Assembly: GCF_032854445.1 (NCBI RefSeq)
Contig: NC_088302.1
Location: 54,530,046 to 54,594,045, forward strand
DNA: 64,000 nt
Source of the DNA: Liolophura sinensis
Taxonomy: Eukaryota > Mollusca > Polyplacophora > Chitonida > Chitonidae
Reading direction: 5' to 3'
This document shows, piece by piece, positions 11,960 to 23,850 of the stretch (the first letter of the stretch is position 1; each line of letters opens with the position of its first letter). Under the pieces are notes generated by a model. The model was not told where the DNA came from. It ran no database searches and worked only from the letters and a program-made list of their open reading frames with translations. A program made the translations under genes and the position numbers.

Positions 11960-12175
11960 ATTAACATCAATAAATTGCTGAATTGTTTTTTCCTAATTCT
12001 GCTTAATCCATGGTGCTATCAGGCGTGTAATTTGTTACCATTTTATGCATTTACATGAACATTTAGAATATACCCCAAACTGAGGTGAATAGATAAGAGG
12101 CCGTATTTCACCGCTTACGAGTGACCATCTGCAAACTGTCACACTGTCCTCTTTTATGTCATGGATTCTGAAGTA
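11960..12175 (+). repeat. Dispersed repeat F, copy 2
   Basis: Diverged partner of 11131-11345, about 830 bp away in the same orientation: GCTGAATT plus T-run, TAATTCTGCTTAATCC, GGCCGTATTTCACCGCTTAC and GTGACCATCTGC. Confidence 0.55.
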
Positions 12176-13328
12176 TTACCTTTCCGTAACCTTGATGTTC
12201 ATGTCCAAACAACACCGCTCTTACCTGTGCTTTTTATATTTTTTGTTGATAAGCTTTGCGGTATTACACCTGTCTGTAACTAAATTGGCCAACTACGAAG
12301 GTGTGAAATGCCCGTAGGCTTAGCATTAACCAAGGCAATATCCTTGTCCAGTCTGACTGGGATTTGTTTATAAGCTTTTCAGCAGTAGTAAAGAAAATGT
12401 CAAAAAGTACAAATAGGCCAAGTACAGGCTTATCCTTGACCAACGGATTAACTCAATAATCCCTTGTGCAATTTAACTGTTATTTCCGAAGCCTATTGAT
12501 GATATAAACAGCTTATGAGCGCTGGTTAAAACTGATTGAAATGTTGATAACACGGACATGAACAAACCTCCATGTAGAACGCCAAAATACTTTCAATCAG
12601 TCCTGCATGCAACCTGGTCTGCGCACATTCCAAACATTAAAATAATCCTGGGATTTTATACATTTTCTGACATTCATTTGAAACCTGATTCGACCTGATT
12701 CAACTCAAACTTTGAGCAGTATAACTTTAACCCTGTCTCCGGAATATTCTTAAACCAGGCTTTTTACACTGCACGAAAAACGTGAAGGAATTAACCTAAA
12801 TAAATTAGAGTTTGAGGACTGGTGTTATAGGAGCTATCGTGCTTGTCTGCGAACGACATTACCTGCTACAACAATCAGGCCTTCGAGATGCATATACTGT
12901 CTATTAGGTCAGTTTAGGCGTATAACAACGACTCTCCAGAAACATTTGACGCTCCCTAAATGACTTCTAGTATAACTGTGAATGTGTCACTGGATGGCGC
13001 TACCCCAATGAGCTGTAGCTGAAGTAACAGAATCAGCAAGACAAGCGCGCTGAATGGTCAGATTCTGGTGAGTATGCGGCCACGTGATATCAGCGCAAGG
13101 GAAATGCATAGGATATGAACTGAATGTAGTAAAATGTTACCAAGACTTCATTCAGTAATGTTAAAAGACTACTTTTTCAAAACAAAAATTTTAGAGAGAC
13201 ATTATAAGAGGAAATATCGATACAGTACTTATTGTTCCAAAACAGATTGATTACTCCTAGTATAGAGAGTTTGGTTAAAAATACAGACGTGCCATCTCTA
13301 CGCAAACTGTACACCCATTGATGACCTT
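12176..13328. other. Intergenic spacer
   Basis: No gene, RNA or clear repeat recognised. Confidence 0.4.
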
Positions 13329-13608
13329 TTTTTATTTATTTATTTTTTGTTTATTTGATTGGTGATTTACACCCCCCCCCCCTCAAGAATACTTCACATA
13401 TACGACGACGGCCTGAATGATGTTGGGAGGTAACCCGGCAGATCCCTGGGGAAAGCCACCACCATCAAGTTGCTGGTAGACCTTCCCACGTGCGACCATA
13501 GAGGAAACCAGCATGGGCTTGACTTGAAATCACAACGACCGTATTAATGAGAGACTCCTGAGTCATTGCGCCCCGATGGCACGCTCACAACTCCGGCACA
13601 GAGGCCCT
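13329..13608 (-). mobile_element. Diverged full-length SINE
   Basis: Minus-strand copy from the (TTTA)n tail and TTGATTGGTGATTTACACC to a head ending AGAGGCCCT. Many substitutions and a C-run in the tail indicate an older insertion. Confidence 0.85.
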
Positions 13609-13979
13609 GTTATGACACAGTAGATTACGAATTCTTAAACGTCAACATATCATTTTTCTAATTTAAATAAAAGCTTAGAACTTGAGAAAATAACATGGAA
13701 ATATAATGCCAATACTGACATGTATGGGTGAATTCCAAGTAAAGGAGATGAAAACGCCTACTCTTTTCTGGACTTATGCTTCTTACAATCTAAATGTTTA
13801 ATGAAATCTCGTTTAGGTGACTCAGTTCTTATGAGAGTTGGTATTATTGTTTGCAAATTCAGTGTTTGTGTTTGGTCTTAGATACAGTTCTCTAAATAGG
13901 AACCCCCCAAGCAAAAATTCGACTGTGGCTTTACGTCAGGAGATTTGTCATTTGCGATAGAGTACCTCCTTTTCCTCCA

Positions 13980-14090
13980 TTCATGAACCTGACCGCTGTC
14001 GTACAACTGAAATAAATTTGAGTATGGCAAAGTGAAATCACCAAACAAATAAACAAATAATAAATAAATAAATAAATAAATAATAAAAAT
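13980..14090 (+). mobile_element. Diverged SINE 3' fragment
   Basis: Has TGACCGCTGTCGTACAACTG, then TTTGAGTATGGCAAAGTG, ATCACCAAACAAATAAA and (AAAT)n, an eroded version of the family tail. Confidence 0.7.
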
Positions 14091-15099
14091 TTGGGGGGTG
14101 AATATTTCAAACTCTGCCAGGTAGACGGCCTTCGCAGTTTCCTATTGTACACCTGAGTGACATGCACCTGAGTGGCTTGTACCGATCCCACAAAGTAACA
14201 AGTTCTTACGATTTCTCTTCTGTGCACGATGCACTTGCGTTCTCTTGTTGACGCTATTTACAACATATTACTAATTGTCTGAACCATCGGATCTGACTCG
14301 TAATGCATTATTGCGAAGGAGAATGCCCATCCTCACGACGTAATGTACATGGCAATTACGTCTTCACACCGTTCTTGTCGACTGAAGTCACTACCAACTA
14401 AAATAGCGCCAAATACTTTTTACCTCATCTTACGATCTCCGGCTGCCTCCTATGTTCTTAGCACAGAAACTCTGACATTCGTCGGAGTAAACAGTCTGGG
14501 CGAAGACAAAAAAAGACTAGCTACATGCAAGTAAATCACCAAATCTGTGTTTCTTTTAACATTTAAACATGATCGCCGAAAATACCGTCAGAGATGTTAC
14601 ACTTTGCGAAACCCGTCATTTTGTTTCCATGGCTACTATATTTAAAACGGCTTTCCGAACGTTGTAAAATAAATAACCGTATTTGCATGTGGTCAGACCA
14701 CGAGTTGAGTGGATGTTGAATAAAATCCTGAGCAAAACACGACTTTTAAACCGAGGAAGACAAATGATATGGACTGGCCTGACTAGGAGAGCGGCGAGTG
14801 GGCCTGTTGTCGCTACGCCTTTGTTTGCAGGTGGTATTTGCTCTACGCGCTACAGACTTCACCCGTTGTTGGGTCGGAAACAGCAATGATCATCAGAACA
14901 CGGACTTTAAATCTGAAACGTCACGACTAAACAGACAAGGGCATAAAAAAAACACAATGGAATCGACAGGCAAGGGTTGAACAGTAAATTTGAGTACTTT
15001 TTTTTAGCTGTACGGTCATCATGCAGCCATCCAGTGGCTTATTTTCCTACCTTGCGATCAGATCGTCAATTTCATCACGTGACCTGAAGGTTTTCGATG
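14091..15099. other. Upstream region of the CE4 gene
   Basis: No gene recognised. A 68-codon frame at 14683-14889 has no resemblance I can name. Confidence 0.35.
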
Positions 15100-15107
15100 T
15101 ATATAAG
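15100..15107 (+). promoter_or_regulatory. Probable TATA box of the CE4 gene
   Basis: TATATAAG lies about 470 bp before the start codon. Transcription beginning about 30 bp downstream would give a leader of about 440 nt. That leader contains upstream ATGs (for example near 15138, 15195 and 15209), so a leader intron or a later start site is possible. Confidence 0.5.
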
Positions 15108-15570
15108 CGATGAACAAATCCCAGCCCTGATTATTTCATGCTGACATTTCCCTCCCTAGCAACGCACTTTGTCATTTAACGCGTTATAGCGGGAATGACT
15201 TACAGTGATGTGCCTTAATTTGAAACTATTTCAAGCGTGCTAAAACTTTGCTGTGGAGCACAGTATTTGAGTCCCCCTGTCCAGTGTGGGCTGGGCGTAC
15301 CGGTCAGGACATTGCCACGTCTGCCTTCTCCCACCGAGTTACTAGGCTTCTGTCACGTACAAGCAAAACCTTAAGAAGAGTACAGACGAGACAGAAGAGC
15401 CGACACTCAACATCTCCCGATAACATTTCTCCAACTTTTCATTCGAGTTCAGACAGAGTGAAGGCTGCAGACGATAGAGTGAAGGCTGCAAGAGGACGGC
15501 CAGGTGAAGGCACTGTTCCCATATCTGTCACCTCGTCAGGCCTATCAACAGAATCTAGTGCGTAGCCAAA

Positions 15571-16884
15571 ATGGACAAGTTCTCAAAAAGATACAATGGA
15601 CTTTTTCAAGGGAGCATTTTGTGTCTGCTGCTCACATTAGTTTCGTCTCAAGCCACGCAGTGTGACGAGAGGAACTGCAAGTTACCCTCATGCCGCTGTC
15701 CTGCAGTGCACGTGCCCGGAGGCTTCGAACCGAGCGATATCCCACAAATGGTTCTTATCACATTCGACGACGCCGTCAACTGGGAAAACTGGGACTATTA
15801 CATGCAGTTGTTCCCTAAAGATGGTAGCCGAAAGAATCCAAATGGCTGCCCGATATCCACGACATTGTTCGTGTCACACAATTTCACAGACTACTGCATG
15901 ATACAGAAACTGCACGCACGTGGAATGGAGATCGCGGATCATAGCATAACACACAAACTCCCCCGAGAGTGGTGGAGCATTTCCACAAAGGAAGAACTTG
16001 AATACGAAATTCTATCCCAGCGCGAAAACTTGGCCGACTACGGTCATATTCCAATTGAAGACATCCGCGGTTGGCGGAGCCCATTTCTCCAGCCTAATGG
16101 TGACAACCAGTTTGAAATTTTATTCCACAACAACTTTACATACGACGCCACGATGACGTATCCTTTCCCGCGAAATCTGTACTCACCGGTTCTCTGGCCG
16201 TTTACCATGAATTTCCCGTGGTCAATCGCATGTAACATTGATCCCTGCCCCCAGAACACCTACCCTGAGTTCTGGGTGGTTCCGGTTGTCACCATGATGG
16301 ATTATCGGGAACATCTGCCATGCTCCTACGTCGATTTCTGTACAAACAAGCCGAGAAACCAAGACGAAACGCTGGAATTCTTGTGGAAGAATTTCATGCG
16401 AAACTATAGAACAAATCGGGCACCATATTACGTAAATCTTCACTCGGTTTGGTTTGATGAAAATGACTACAATTTAGAAGCCATGGATCAGTTTATTCAG
16501 CGTTTAGTAGACATGGATGACGTGTATGTCGTCACAGTGTATGACGCTATCAAATGGATGAGGAACCCGACGTCTCTCAGGAACATGAAAGATTTTGAGC
16601 CATGGAAGTGTACGTGGACACCGGAGAAGGAAGACAGACAATTCTGTGAGTTTACTTTCCGTCCTCGGACCACGCCACGTGTACGGAAAACAACAACAAC
16701 AACGTTCTCTGGTGAGAAAACCACGACGAAAAAACATTCCAATTCTCCGAATTTACCTGATGACAATGAAAACTCGGTGACCCCTGATGGATTCAGACCA
16801 TGGTTCCGACGGAACAGTGCCACGGTGCCCAAGCTCTCCGTATTAGCCGGACTATTAACAGTAATTCTTGCATTCTGGTTGTAG
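15571..16884 (+). CDS. Chitin deacetylase-like polysaccharide deacetylase (CE4), probably GPI-anchored
   Basis: CE4 enzymes remove N-acetyl groups from chitin using a divalent metal. The 437-residue single-exon product begins at an ATG in good context (GCCAAAATGG) with a signal peptide (about 1-27, core LCLLLTLVSS). The catalytic domain (about 55-335) shows TFDD at 64-67 (general base and metal Asp), HSITH at 124-128 (metal-binding His pair), RSPF at 169-172 and LHSVW at 290-294. The RKNPNGC and FVSHNFT segments are those of animal cuticle-type deacetylases. A Thr/Lys/Ser-rich stalk (365-400) leads to a basic WFRR segment and a hydrophobic end (422-437, LSVLAGLLTVILAFWL), which suggests cell-surface attachment by a GPI anchor; a C-terminal membrane helix is the alternative. 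No chitin-binding or LDL-A domain is present, unlike many arthropod enzymes. All catalytic residues are intact, so activity on chitin is a reasonable inference. Confidence 0.93.
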   Translation: MDKFSKRYNGLFQGSILCLLLTLVSSQATQCDERNCKLPSCRCPAVHVPGGFEPSDIPQMVLITFDDAVNWENWDYYMQLFPKDGSRKNPNGCPISTTLFVSHNFTDYCMIQKLHARGMEIADHSITHKLPREWWSISTKEELEYEILSQRENLADYGHIPIEDIRGWRSPFLQPNGDNQFEILFHNNFTYDATMTYPFPRNLYSPVLWPFTMNFPWSIACNIDPCPQNTYPEFWVVPVVTMMDYREHLPCSYVDFCTNKPRNQDETLEFLWKNFMRNYRTNRAPYYVNLHSVWFDENDYNLEAMDQFIQRLVDMDDVYVVTVYDAIKWMRNPTSLRNMKDFEPWKCTWTPEKEDRQFCEFTFRPRTTPRVRKTTTTTFSGEKTTTKKHSNSPNLPDDNENSVTPDGFRPWFRRNSATVPKLSVLAGLLTVILAFWL

Positions 16885-18379
16885 TATCTTGAAAAGGTAT
16901 AGTTTTTTATTGTTATTTTACTACGGGGTGATGTGTATTATAATGACAACGTTAAAAAGTATTTTACAGTATTGGAATAGGCCTTGTGGATTGATAAGAT
17001 CTGTGATGGCGTAGACATACTGTACATGGAGGTTTTATATATTACATTCCAATAGTTTAACGAGAATGTATTGTTCTCCACAGCCAACCCTGCCTCGCCC
17101 TCATTGTCAGGCCTTCCGGTTGAAATATATGCGTGGTCGTGCGACATTGCCATCTTGGAGTAGAAAAACGAGCCTTTAACCAAGCCCTGGGTTTATTTGA
17201 CATTGTCTGTGTACCACCGGATTTCCCCGTCTAAACATACTGATGCTAAATGTCACCTGTTTAACACGCCGACTGCCCGTCGACGAGACACAGAGATAAT
17301 TTGTTGATTGAGGAATCTCGTCACGCCCCATAGGTTGCTTGTTTAATTAAGATACTCTCAGTGAAAACGTTTTCAAAGTTGAATTTGGTTTAATTAATTA
17401 GTTCAGAGCAAGGGAACCTCATATTGTCGGATTATTTAATCAGTTTATTTAACTAACTAACCCAGGGTTACTGGGGTTCGTTAGTTAAAGGTTTTGTTTT
17501 ATAACCCATATAATGGAGAGAAATTAATATAACGGTAATATATTCTACTAACTGACCAAAGATCCTTGTAATATTTAACAGAGGTTATATATTTTTGTAC
17601 ATAAAAGAATAATGATCGAATGAGGTATACGTTTAATGACGTGGATGGATAACCGCGATTACCGCATGCGAGTATATAAATTAGAAGCCCGTGTACAGCC
17701 ATGAACAAGTAAAGTAGAGCTTCTATCCGTATCATCTTACAACCTGAAATATAATGTAGACGTACAGTATGGACAGAAATGCCAGAGAAGCGAAGACGGT
17801 GTGATTACTGGCAAATTTAAGCCTCCAGAAGAGATAACCTCCGAGACTTGTATTATGACTAGTTTGTTACAAATGAAGAGGTAACTGCATTATTGTCACA
17901 AAAACTTACTAAGAAATAATTACATGTACCCGTATATGGGCTTAGTGGTGTATCTTTTATCATTCCTCTAACAAAAATACCGACTGTTTGTTATTCCTTG
18001 CCAGTAAATAAAAAGATATTGCTGAACACAATGTGAGAAGACGACTTGGTGTAGAGCGGTTAGTGAGCGGGTGATGTTAGATAGACGGCCTCGCTGACCC
18101 CCAAACATGACGGGGAGTAGACCCAGCAGCTAGCAGGCGTGATGGGGCGTCATAGTTCCAAGCTAAATTTCTCACAATTCCGCTAAACTCCCCAACCCAG
18201 CACCTCTACCACGTTTATGAGTTCACCTATTGCCATCCACGACCTGATTTAAACACCTTTCTATGTACTTAAGAGAGAAACGCCTCTTGACGACCGGTAC
18301 CTGGTCACAGAGACTTTAAACATGTCACTGACCCAAGCGGATGTATTTGGCGGTGCTTTACGTCCCAAATGTACCACAC
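16885..18379. other. 3' flank of the CE4 gene
   Basis: No further gene recognised. I saw no AATAAA close behind the stop codon. An imperfect hairpin lies at 17451-17486 (AACTAACTAACCCAG paired with CTGGGGTTCGTTAGTT). Confidence 0.4.
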
Positions 18380-19116
18380 TATAGTCTATTTCTTTTAAAG
18401 AGTCGCCTATATTCATCTGTCTGTAAATTCAGTCATACTCACTGACTAAAGGCAATTTTGTCTTTCACAATCTCTACACATGGATATGTTGGAAGTCCAC
18501 ATTATTGCAAGAAAATCAAATTAGAGCACTTTTTTAAATTCATGTTGTTAAACTGCATAAACTCAGTTTCGATGAGGTGCACCAACATGGGGTTAGAACA
18601 AACTCCACACAGGAACACAGCCTACAGGACACTCTCAGCAAAAAGAGTACATTGTTTTTTATAACCGAATTTCCTAACATCCAGCTCTAAAACCATACTG
18701 CCGTGAGATCATATACTACAAGAGAAAAAATTAAATTCATTTACTAAGGTTATATTTTACTGAAAACGTGTAAACATTTTCAAATATGGCCTGTGTTAGA
18801 AACGGGGTTTACAGTAAAATCGATAGCAGTTTGGGTAACTGGTGTCGCCCACCGTCGAATCATGTTGAACTTCGCCCAATGTCCAACTCGCTTTTAAATA
18901 ATTATGACGTCACTCTTGCCTTCGAAACCGAGTCTATGGACTTAAACATTATTAATTGGAAAAAGTGTTCTAACTTATTGTGAACTTTAAACATATCAAT
19001 GTGTAGGGCTTTCGCTGTTAGGTGTCACTGACTATTTTGGCAAATTTGGTAGCGAGTATGACTGATTTTAGAGACAGCTGAAAATAGGCGACGTTCTAAA
19101 AGAAATAGACTTATAC
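18380..19116 (+). mobile_element. MITE-like DNA transposon with long terminal inverted repeats
   Basis: The left end (TATAGTCTATTTCTTTTAAA, then GTCGCCTATATTCA, CAGTCATACTC) is matched by the reverse complement of the right end (TATAAGTCTATTTCTTTTAG, GTCGCCTATTTTCA, CAGTCATACTC), giving terminal repeats of about 60-90 bp. The flanking TA suggests a TA target, as for Tc1/mariner-type elements. There is no transposase: the 65-codon frame inside (18786-18983) is not conserved in the second copy at 1462-1960. Confidence 0.8.
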
Positions 19117-19284
19117 CTCACCAGAGGTAACTACGATGAAAGTCTATTACTGTAGCAAAGTACCTCCGCTGACGTAAGGAGAAAAAACCTGAATAAAGAC
19201 GGATTAAATAAACCACCGAACCCCTTAAATCAGTCCCTACGAGTTACTGGTACACGCCAAAATCCTCAAAACAGCCGAACCTCA

Positions 19285-19850
19285 CAAAATGCCTCACTTT
19301 GGGTGGGGGATTACCAAACCTCGCCAAGTACCTGGTTTTGGGTGGAAAACCCCCGAATTTCGTCAACTGCTGGACCTTGTGGAAACCACCGAATCTCGTC
19401 AAGTGCCTGACTTTCGGTTTGAAACCACAAACCTCGCCAACTGCTTGCCTTTAGACTGGAAACCACCGAACCACCAAAACTGGTCAAGTGTCTGAGCGTG
19501 ACACCTTATTGACTTTGGATGGGGATCAACCAAACCTCGCCAAGTGCCTGACTTTGGGTGGGAAACCGCCGAACTTTGCCGAGTGCCTGAGTTTGGGTGG
19601 GAAACGACTGAACCTTGCCGGGTGCCTGAGTTGGGAAGGGGGAGGGTGGTGGTGGAGGACTGCCGAGTCTGGCCAAGACCCTGACTTTGGGTGGGGGACC
19701 ACCAAATCTCACCAAGTGCTTGACTTGGGGGAGGGGGGAAACCATCAAATCTCGGCAAGAGAATGAGTATAGGGGAACCGCCGAACCTCGACAAGTGCTT
19801 GACTTGGTGGGAAACCAGACGGAATTGGATACTGACTGGAAACCTCACTG
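19285..19850. repeat. Degenerate tandem repeat of about 40 bp
   Basis: About 13 diverged units of the form CTTTGGGTGGGAAACCACCG followed by AACCTCGCCAAGTGCCTGA. The open frames on both strands here follow the repeat and do not look like real genes. Confidence 0.9.
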
Positions 19851-20544
19851 GTTAGGGCTTGCAACGGTGTCATTGTAAGTTTAATAGATCAATATATGCG
19901 GAGCCATTCGTAACACCTACGCATGTTCTCTTATTCGGCAATCAGTAGTTTTCGTGGTCATGTGCGTTTTGACTGTATGTAAATTTCTATGCGATAGCCC
20001 AAAATTTCTAGCAGGAATTATTAAGTAACTATTTTATGACGTCGCCTTTCCTTTGAGCTATTTATTAGGGGAAATCAAAAATATCAACACTGTACATGGA
20101 GAGAATTACATCGTTATATGTTCTTTTTGTCACTGTATATGTACCTAAAAATTGCCTTTCCAATTACCGCTAAAAAGAATATTGACATTTTGTAAATTAT
20201 TCTCTTCTGTACAACAACGACAATTATTTATAAATTGCCAGTTTTGACCTCCTGTGACTTTTGATCATGGGCCTCATGTTGACCATGGAGGTCAAATTCT
20301 GCTGAAATAAGAAATGAGTCAAATGTGATAAATAATTGTCTCTGTGAGACTTCTTTTATGTAGTTGGTCAGCTTTCCCTTGGATTGCTGACAATGTTCTC
20401 GGTGACGTGAAATGTCATTCGTGGCTGAATTAGCTCATCTGTACACAGTTTATCCCTTGGATATGATGGGTGCCGCTCTCCACCTACATGCCGTGCCTCT
20501 TGGAGCAATGACAGGGCTACTCCCATTGCCCTTTCACTCTTTGA
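19851..20544. other. Spacer
   Basis: No gene or RNA recognised. Confidence 0.35.
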
Positions 20545-20675
20545 TCTTTGTACCGAAAAGGTACAACTGTATTTTACCGGTAATGCGTAACCATTTACCA
20601 GCTATCACAGAGGTCGCTGCTCTGATTTTACTCTCTGTGCTGTACGTCATTAATTATATTCCATATGTCTGTGGC
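20545..20675 (+). repeat. Dispersed repeat F, copy 3
   Basis: Shares TATTTTACCGGT, CCATTTACCA, GCTCTGATTTTACTCTCTGT and GCTGTACGTCATTAATTATA with 11220-11335. Confidence 0.55.
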
Positions 20676-20846
20676 TGGATTCTGTTATTTAGTAATACGA
20701 GGCTTACATATGCCTGTGGTTTGATTCTACGATTTAGTAATAAGGGGTTTTCATATGGTTGTGTTTTGATTCTATGATTTAGTAATAAGAGGTTTTCATA
20801 TGCTTGTGTTTTGATTCTATGATTTAGTAATAAGAGGCGTTGATAT
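20662..20846. repeat. 45-bp tandem repeat (about 4 units)
   Basis: Units of CATATGCTTGTGTTTTGATT, CTATGATTTAGTAATAAGAG and GTTTT. A 45-bp unit is divisible by three, which explains the 121-codon plus-strand frame ending here. Confidence 0.9.
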
Positions 20847-20879
20847 GCCCGTTTCTGTGAGTACATAGTATTAACCAAC

Positions 20880-21724
20880 CTTCATAATACACATTTTCTG
20901 TCTTTGCTTTTTCCGCTTAGTTTGCAGGGCATTGTCTTTCGTGGTATATAGGCCAGTTAAGAATGAATATAAGTGAATATTTCTGTATTGGACCATGTAT
21001 TCGGCTGGCACATCTATGTATGTGGTAACTATGTAACGTACTCACAGTGGTCTTGTGCTAACATTATAAACATAACATAACCTTTCTAACATTATATTTG
21101 TTCCTGTATCCTGTATATTGTACGCTGGCTTAGCTGCTCTGATTTCAAATGTAGATACCCCAGCATATTCTTCCTCGTTGAATGTTCATAATAAAGGTTA
21201 AGACGTTCAGGTTTTGTTATATACCACAAACAAATATTTTATGAACGCATAATGCACATATAGTTTGGTAATCACTTGGATATGAAAAAAGTTAAATAAG
21301 TCTTAAAATATATTTACTGAAGATGTGTAAGTCAATAAAATGATATATTTGATGAATTATCAACACGCATTTCGTCGGTGTAAAAACAAAGAAATAAGCC
21401 TTCGCAATAAGCTATTGTGACTGGTGAATGATTTGTACTAACACGTTTATATTAAACATAACTGGGTTCGAAAGGTATTTTATGTTAATATGGTTAGTTT
21501 GATTGGGTTTAATAATGAAAATTGTCAAATGATGAGCAATGCAATGAATGCTCTGATGTTCTTGTATTGGTTGGAATTTATTCTGCTTAAAAGATTCAAA
21601 GTGGGCTATTCCCGCCGCTCTTCAGTCTATCCGGTGTAATGCAGACTCTCGCGTATTTACACCCAGTGTGACAGATATTCAGGCTTCCTAACCTTTCACA
21701 AATGTTTAACATGTGCCTGGTACA
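20880..21724. other. Spacer
   Basis: AT-rich, nothing recognised. Confidence 0.35.
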
Positions 21725-22597
21725 TGATTGGACAGCCAAACAGTTACATTACTGGGCAGCCAAACAGTTACATAACTGGAAAGCCAAACAGTAACATGAT
21801 TGGAACACCAAACAGTTACATGACTGAAAAGCCAGACAGTTACATGATTGAAACGCCAAACAGTTAAATGACTGAAAAGCCAAACAATTACATGACTGGA
21901 CAGCCAAACAGTTACATTACTGGACAGCTAAACAGTTACATGACTGGAAAGCCATACAGTTACATGACTGGACAGCAAAACAGTTACATTACTGGACAGC
22001 CAAACAGTAACATTATTGGTAAGCCAAAAAGTTAATACATGACTGGAAAGCCATACAGTTACGTGACTGGAAAGCCAAACAGTTACCGGACTGGAAAGCC
22101 AAACAGTTGCATGACTGAAAAGCCAAACAGTTATGTGACTGGAAAGCCAAACAGATACATGACTGTAAAGCCATACAGTTACATGACTGAAAAGCCAAAC
22201 AGTTACATGACTGGAAAGCCAAACAGTTACATGACTGTAAAGCCATACAGTTACATGACTGAAAAGCCAAATAGTTACATGACTGGAAAGCCAAACAGAT
22301 ACATGACTGTAAAGACATACAGTTACATGACTGGAAAGCCAAACAGTTACATGACTGGACAGCCAAACAGTTACATGTTCTGGAAAGGCAGACAGTTATA
22401 TGATTGGAAATCCAAACAGTTATATGATTAGAAACCCAAACAGTTACATGACTGGAGAGCCAAACAGTTTTATGACTGAAAAGCTAAACAGTTACATGAC
22501 GAGAAAGTCAAACAGTTACATTACTGGAAAGTCAAACAGTTACATGGCTGGAAAGTCAGTCACATGACTGGAAAGCCAAACAGACTGAAAAGCCGAA
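21725..22597. repeat. 24-bp tandem repeat (about 36 units)
   Basis: Units of AAACAGTTACATGACTGGAA followed by AGCC. Because 24 is a multiple of three, octapeptide frames run on both strands (MTGKPNSY on plus, CLAFQSCN on minus). Neither shows a start context or domain and the unit is interrupted at both ends, so I do not call a gene. Confidence 0.95.
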
Positions 22598-23154
22598 TAG
22601 TTTTGTAAATTCCCGAAACAAAGCGAAAAGAATTTGCGTGAGGTTTCTATTTTTGTTCATAATAGGTTTTGAATGAATTCGTGTAAAATTGTTGACTGAT
22701 TTTTTAATATGCTTTTGAATTCGTTTAAGAAGAATTGTATAAGACTGTGATGGAGTGGAATGTATTGGTATATTAACTGGTGAAGAAGATTGCCTAATAT
22801 TACAATCGAGTGGAATGTATTGATATATTAAACAATAACTGGTATAGTAAACACCGATAAGATCACATGGAAAAGTTACGGAATTGAATGTTTTGGCATT
22901 TTATCCTGGATTACTGGAGAATATTGTAGGACAGTTTTTCAGAGCGGAATGGTTTCAAGATGTTGTTTGTTGGAGAGCCTTTATTCGTGAAAGGTTTCAT
23001 AATGATTGTATAGAATTTACATAGATATTAATCACTTAACAAAATATCCTGCTTTTGAGCTTGTTTATTGTTTGTTGTCCAAATACATCTAAATGCATAG
23101 GCTTATGTGTATGTTTGAGTGAATCTGTATATTATCTTTGAATGTCGTCCCTCC
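22598..23154. other. Spacer
   Basis: AT-rich, nothing recognised. Confidence 0.35.
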
Positions 23155-23362
23155 CTCACATTTATTTATTTATTTATTTATTTGATTGTTTTTTAACGCC
23201 ATGCTCGAGAACAATTTACTTTATAGCTTTATAAGTGGAAGAACACAGTGTGCCCGGATTAAACTGGTTAGCACGTCAGCGCGGCACAATGACCCAGGAG
23301 CCTCCCACCATTGCGGTCTTTGTGAGTTCAAGTCTAGTTCATGCTGGCTTCGTCTCCGGCAA
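23155..23362. mobile_element. Rearranged SINE: inverted tail plus forward head
   Basis: 23155-23215 is the (TTTA)n and TTGATTGTTTTTTAACGCC tail on the minus strand. 23264-23362 is the head on the plus strand (GGTTAGCACGTCAGCGCGGC, AATGACCCAGGAGCCTCCCA, GAGTTCAAGTCTAG). Either two truncated insertions or an inverted copy. Confidence 0.75.
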
Positions 23363-23509
23363 TCTGGCTTCAAATAAGTAAATTAATTCATCAAACCGCG
23401 ACCTGACAAGCCACTTTGACAAAAAGCCTATGATCTCATTGGTCAGTGGTTGTTTGCCTACAGCGAGAACAACGTTTTCGTGAAATGGGCCAGTTCGTGG
23501 AATGGACCA

Positions 23510-23850
23510 GAGAGTGGAATGGACCAGGGAATCAATGGGGTAGTGAGTGGAATGGGTCAGTGAATATAATGAGGCAGTGAGTGAAATGGGGCAGTGACTG
23601 GAATGGGTCAGTCAATCAGTGAGTGGAATGGGCCACTGAGTGGAGATAGGCAGTGAGTGGAATGGCTCAGTGAATTGACTGGGACAAGTGAGTGAAATGG
23701 ACTAGTGAATGGAATGGGCCAGTCAGTCAGTGAGTGGAATGGGCCACTGAGTGGAGATAGGCAGTGAGTGGAATGGCTCAGTGAACTAAATGGGACAAGT
23801 GAGTGAAATGGACTAGTGAATGGAATGGGCCAGTGAGTGAATATGCGGTA
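23510..23850. repeat. GAGTGGAATGG-type tandem repeat
   Basis: Irregular units of about 20-24 bp (GTGAGTGGAATGGGCCAGTG). A longer block is duplicated: the 23608-23680 segment recurs at about 23720-23795. Confidence 0.85.

Noticed and set aside
15248-15565. A 105-codon frame ending just before the CE4 start codon
   Set aside because: It has no ATG (it begins at TTG) and no family resemblance; it is most likely leader sequence.
19399-19848. A 149-codon minus-strand protein
   Set aside because: It follows the degenerate 40-bp repeat, and other frames in the same array are open too.
22013-22431. Octapeptide-repeat protein on either strand
   Set aside because: 24-bp minisatellite; both strands are open to a similar extent, as expected from unit length alone.
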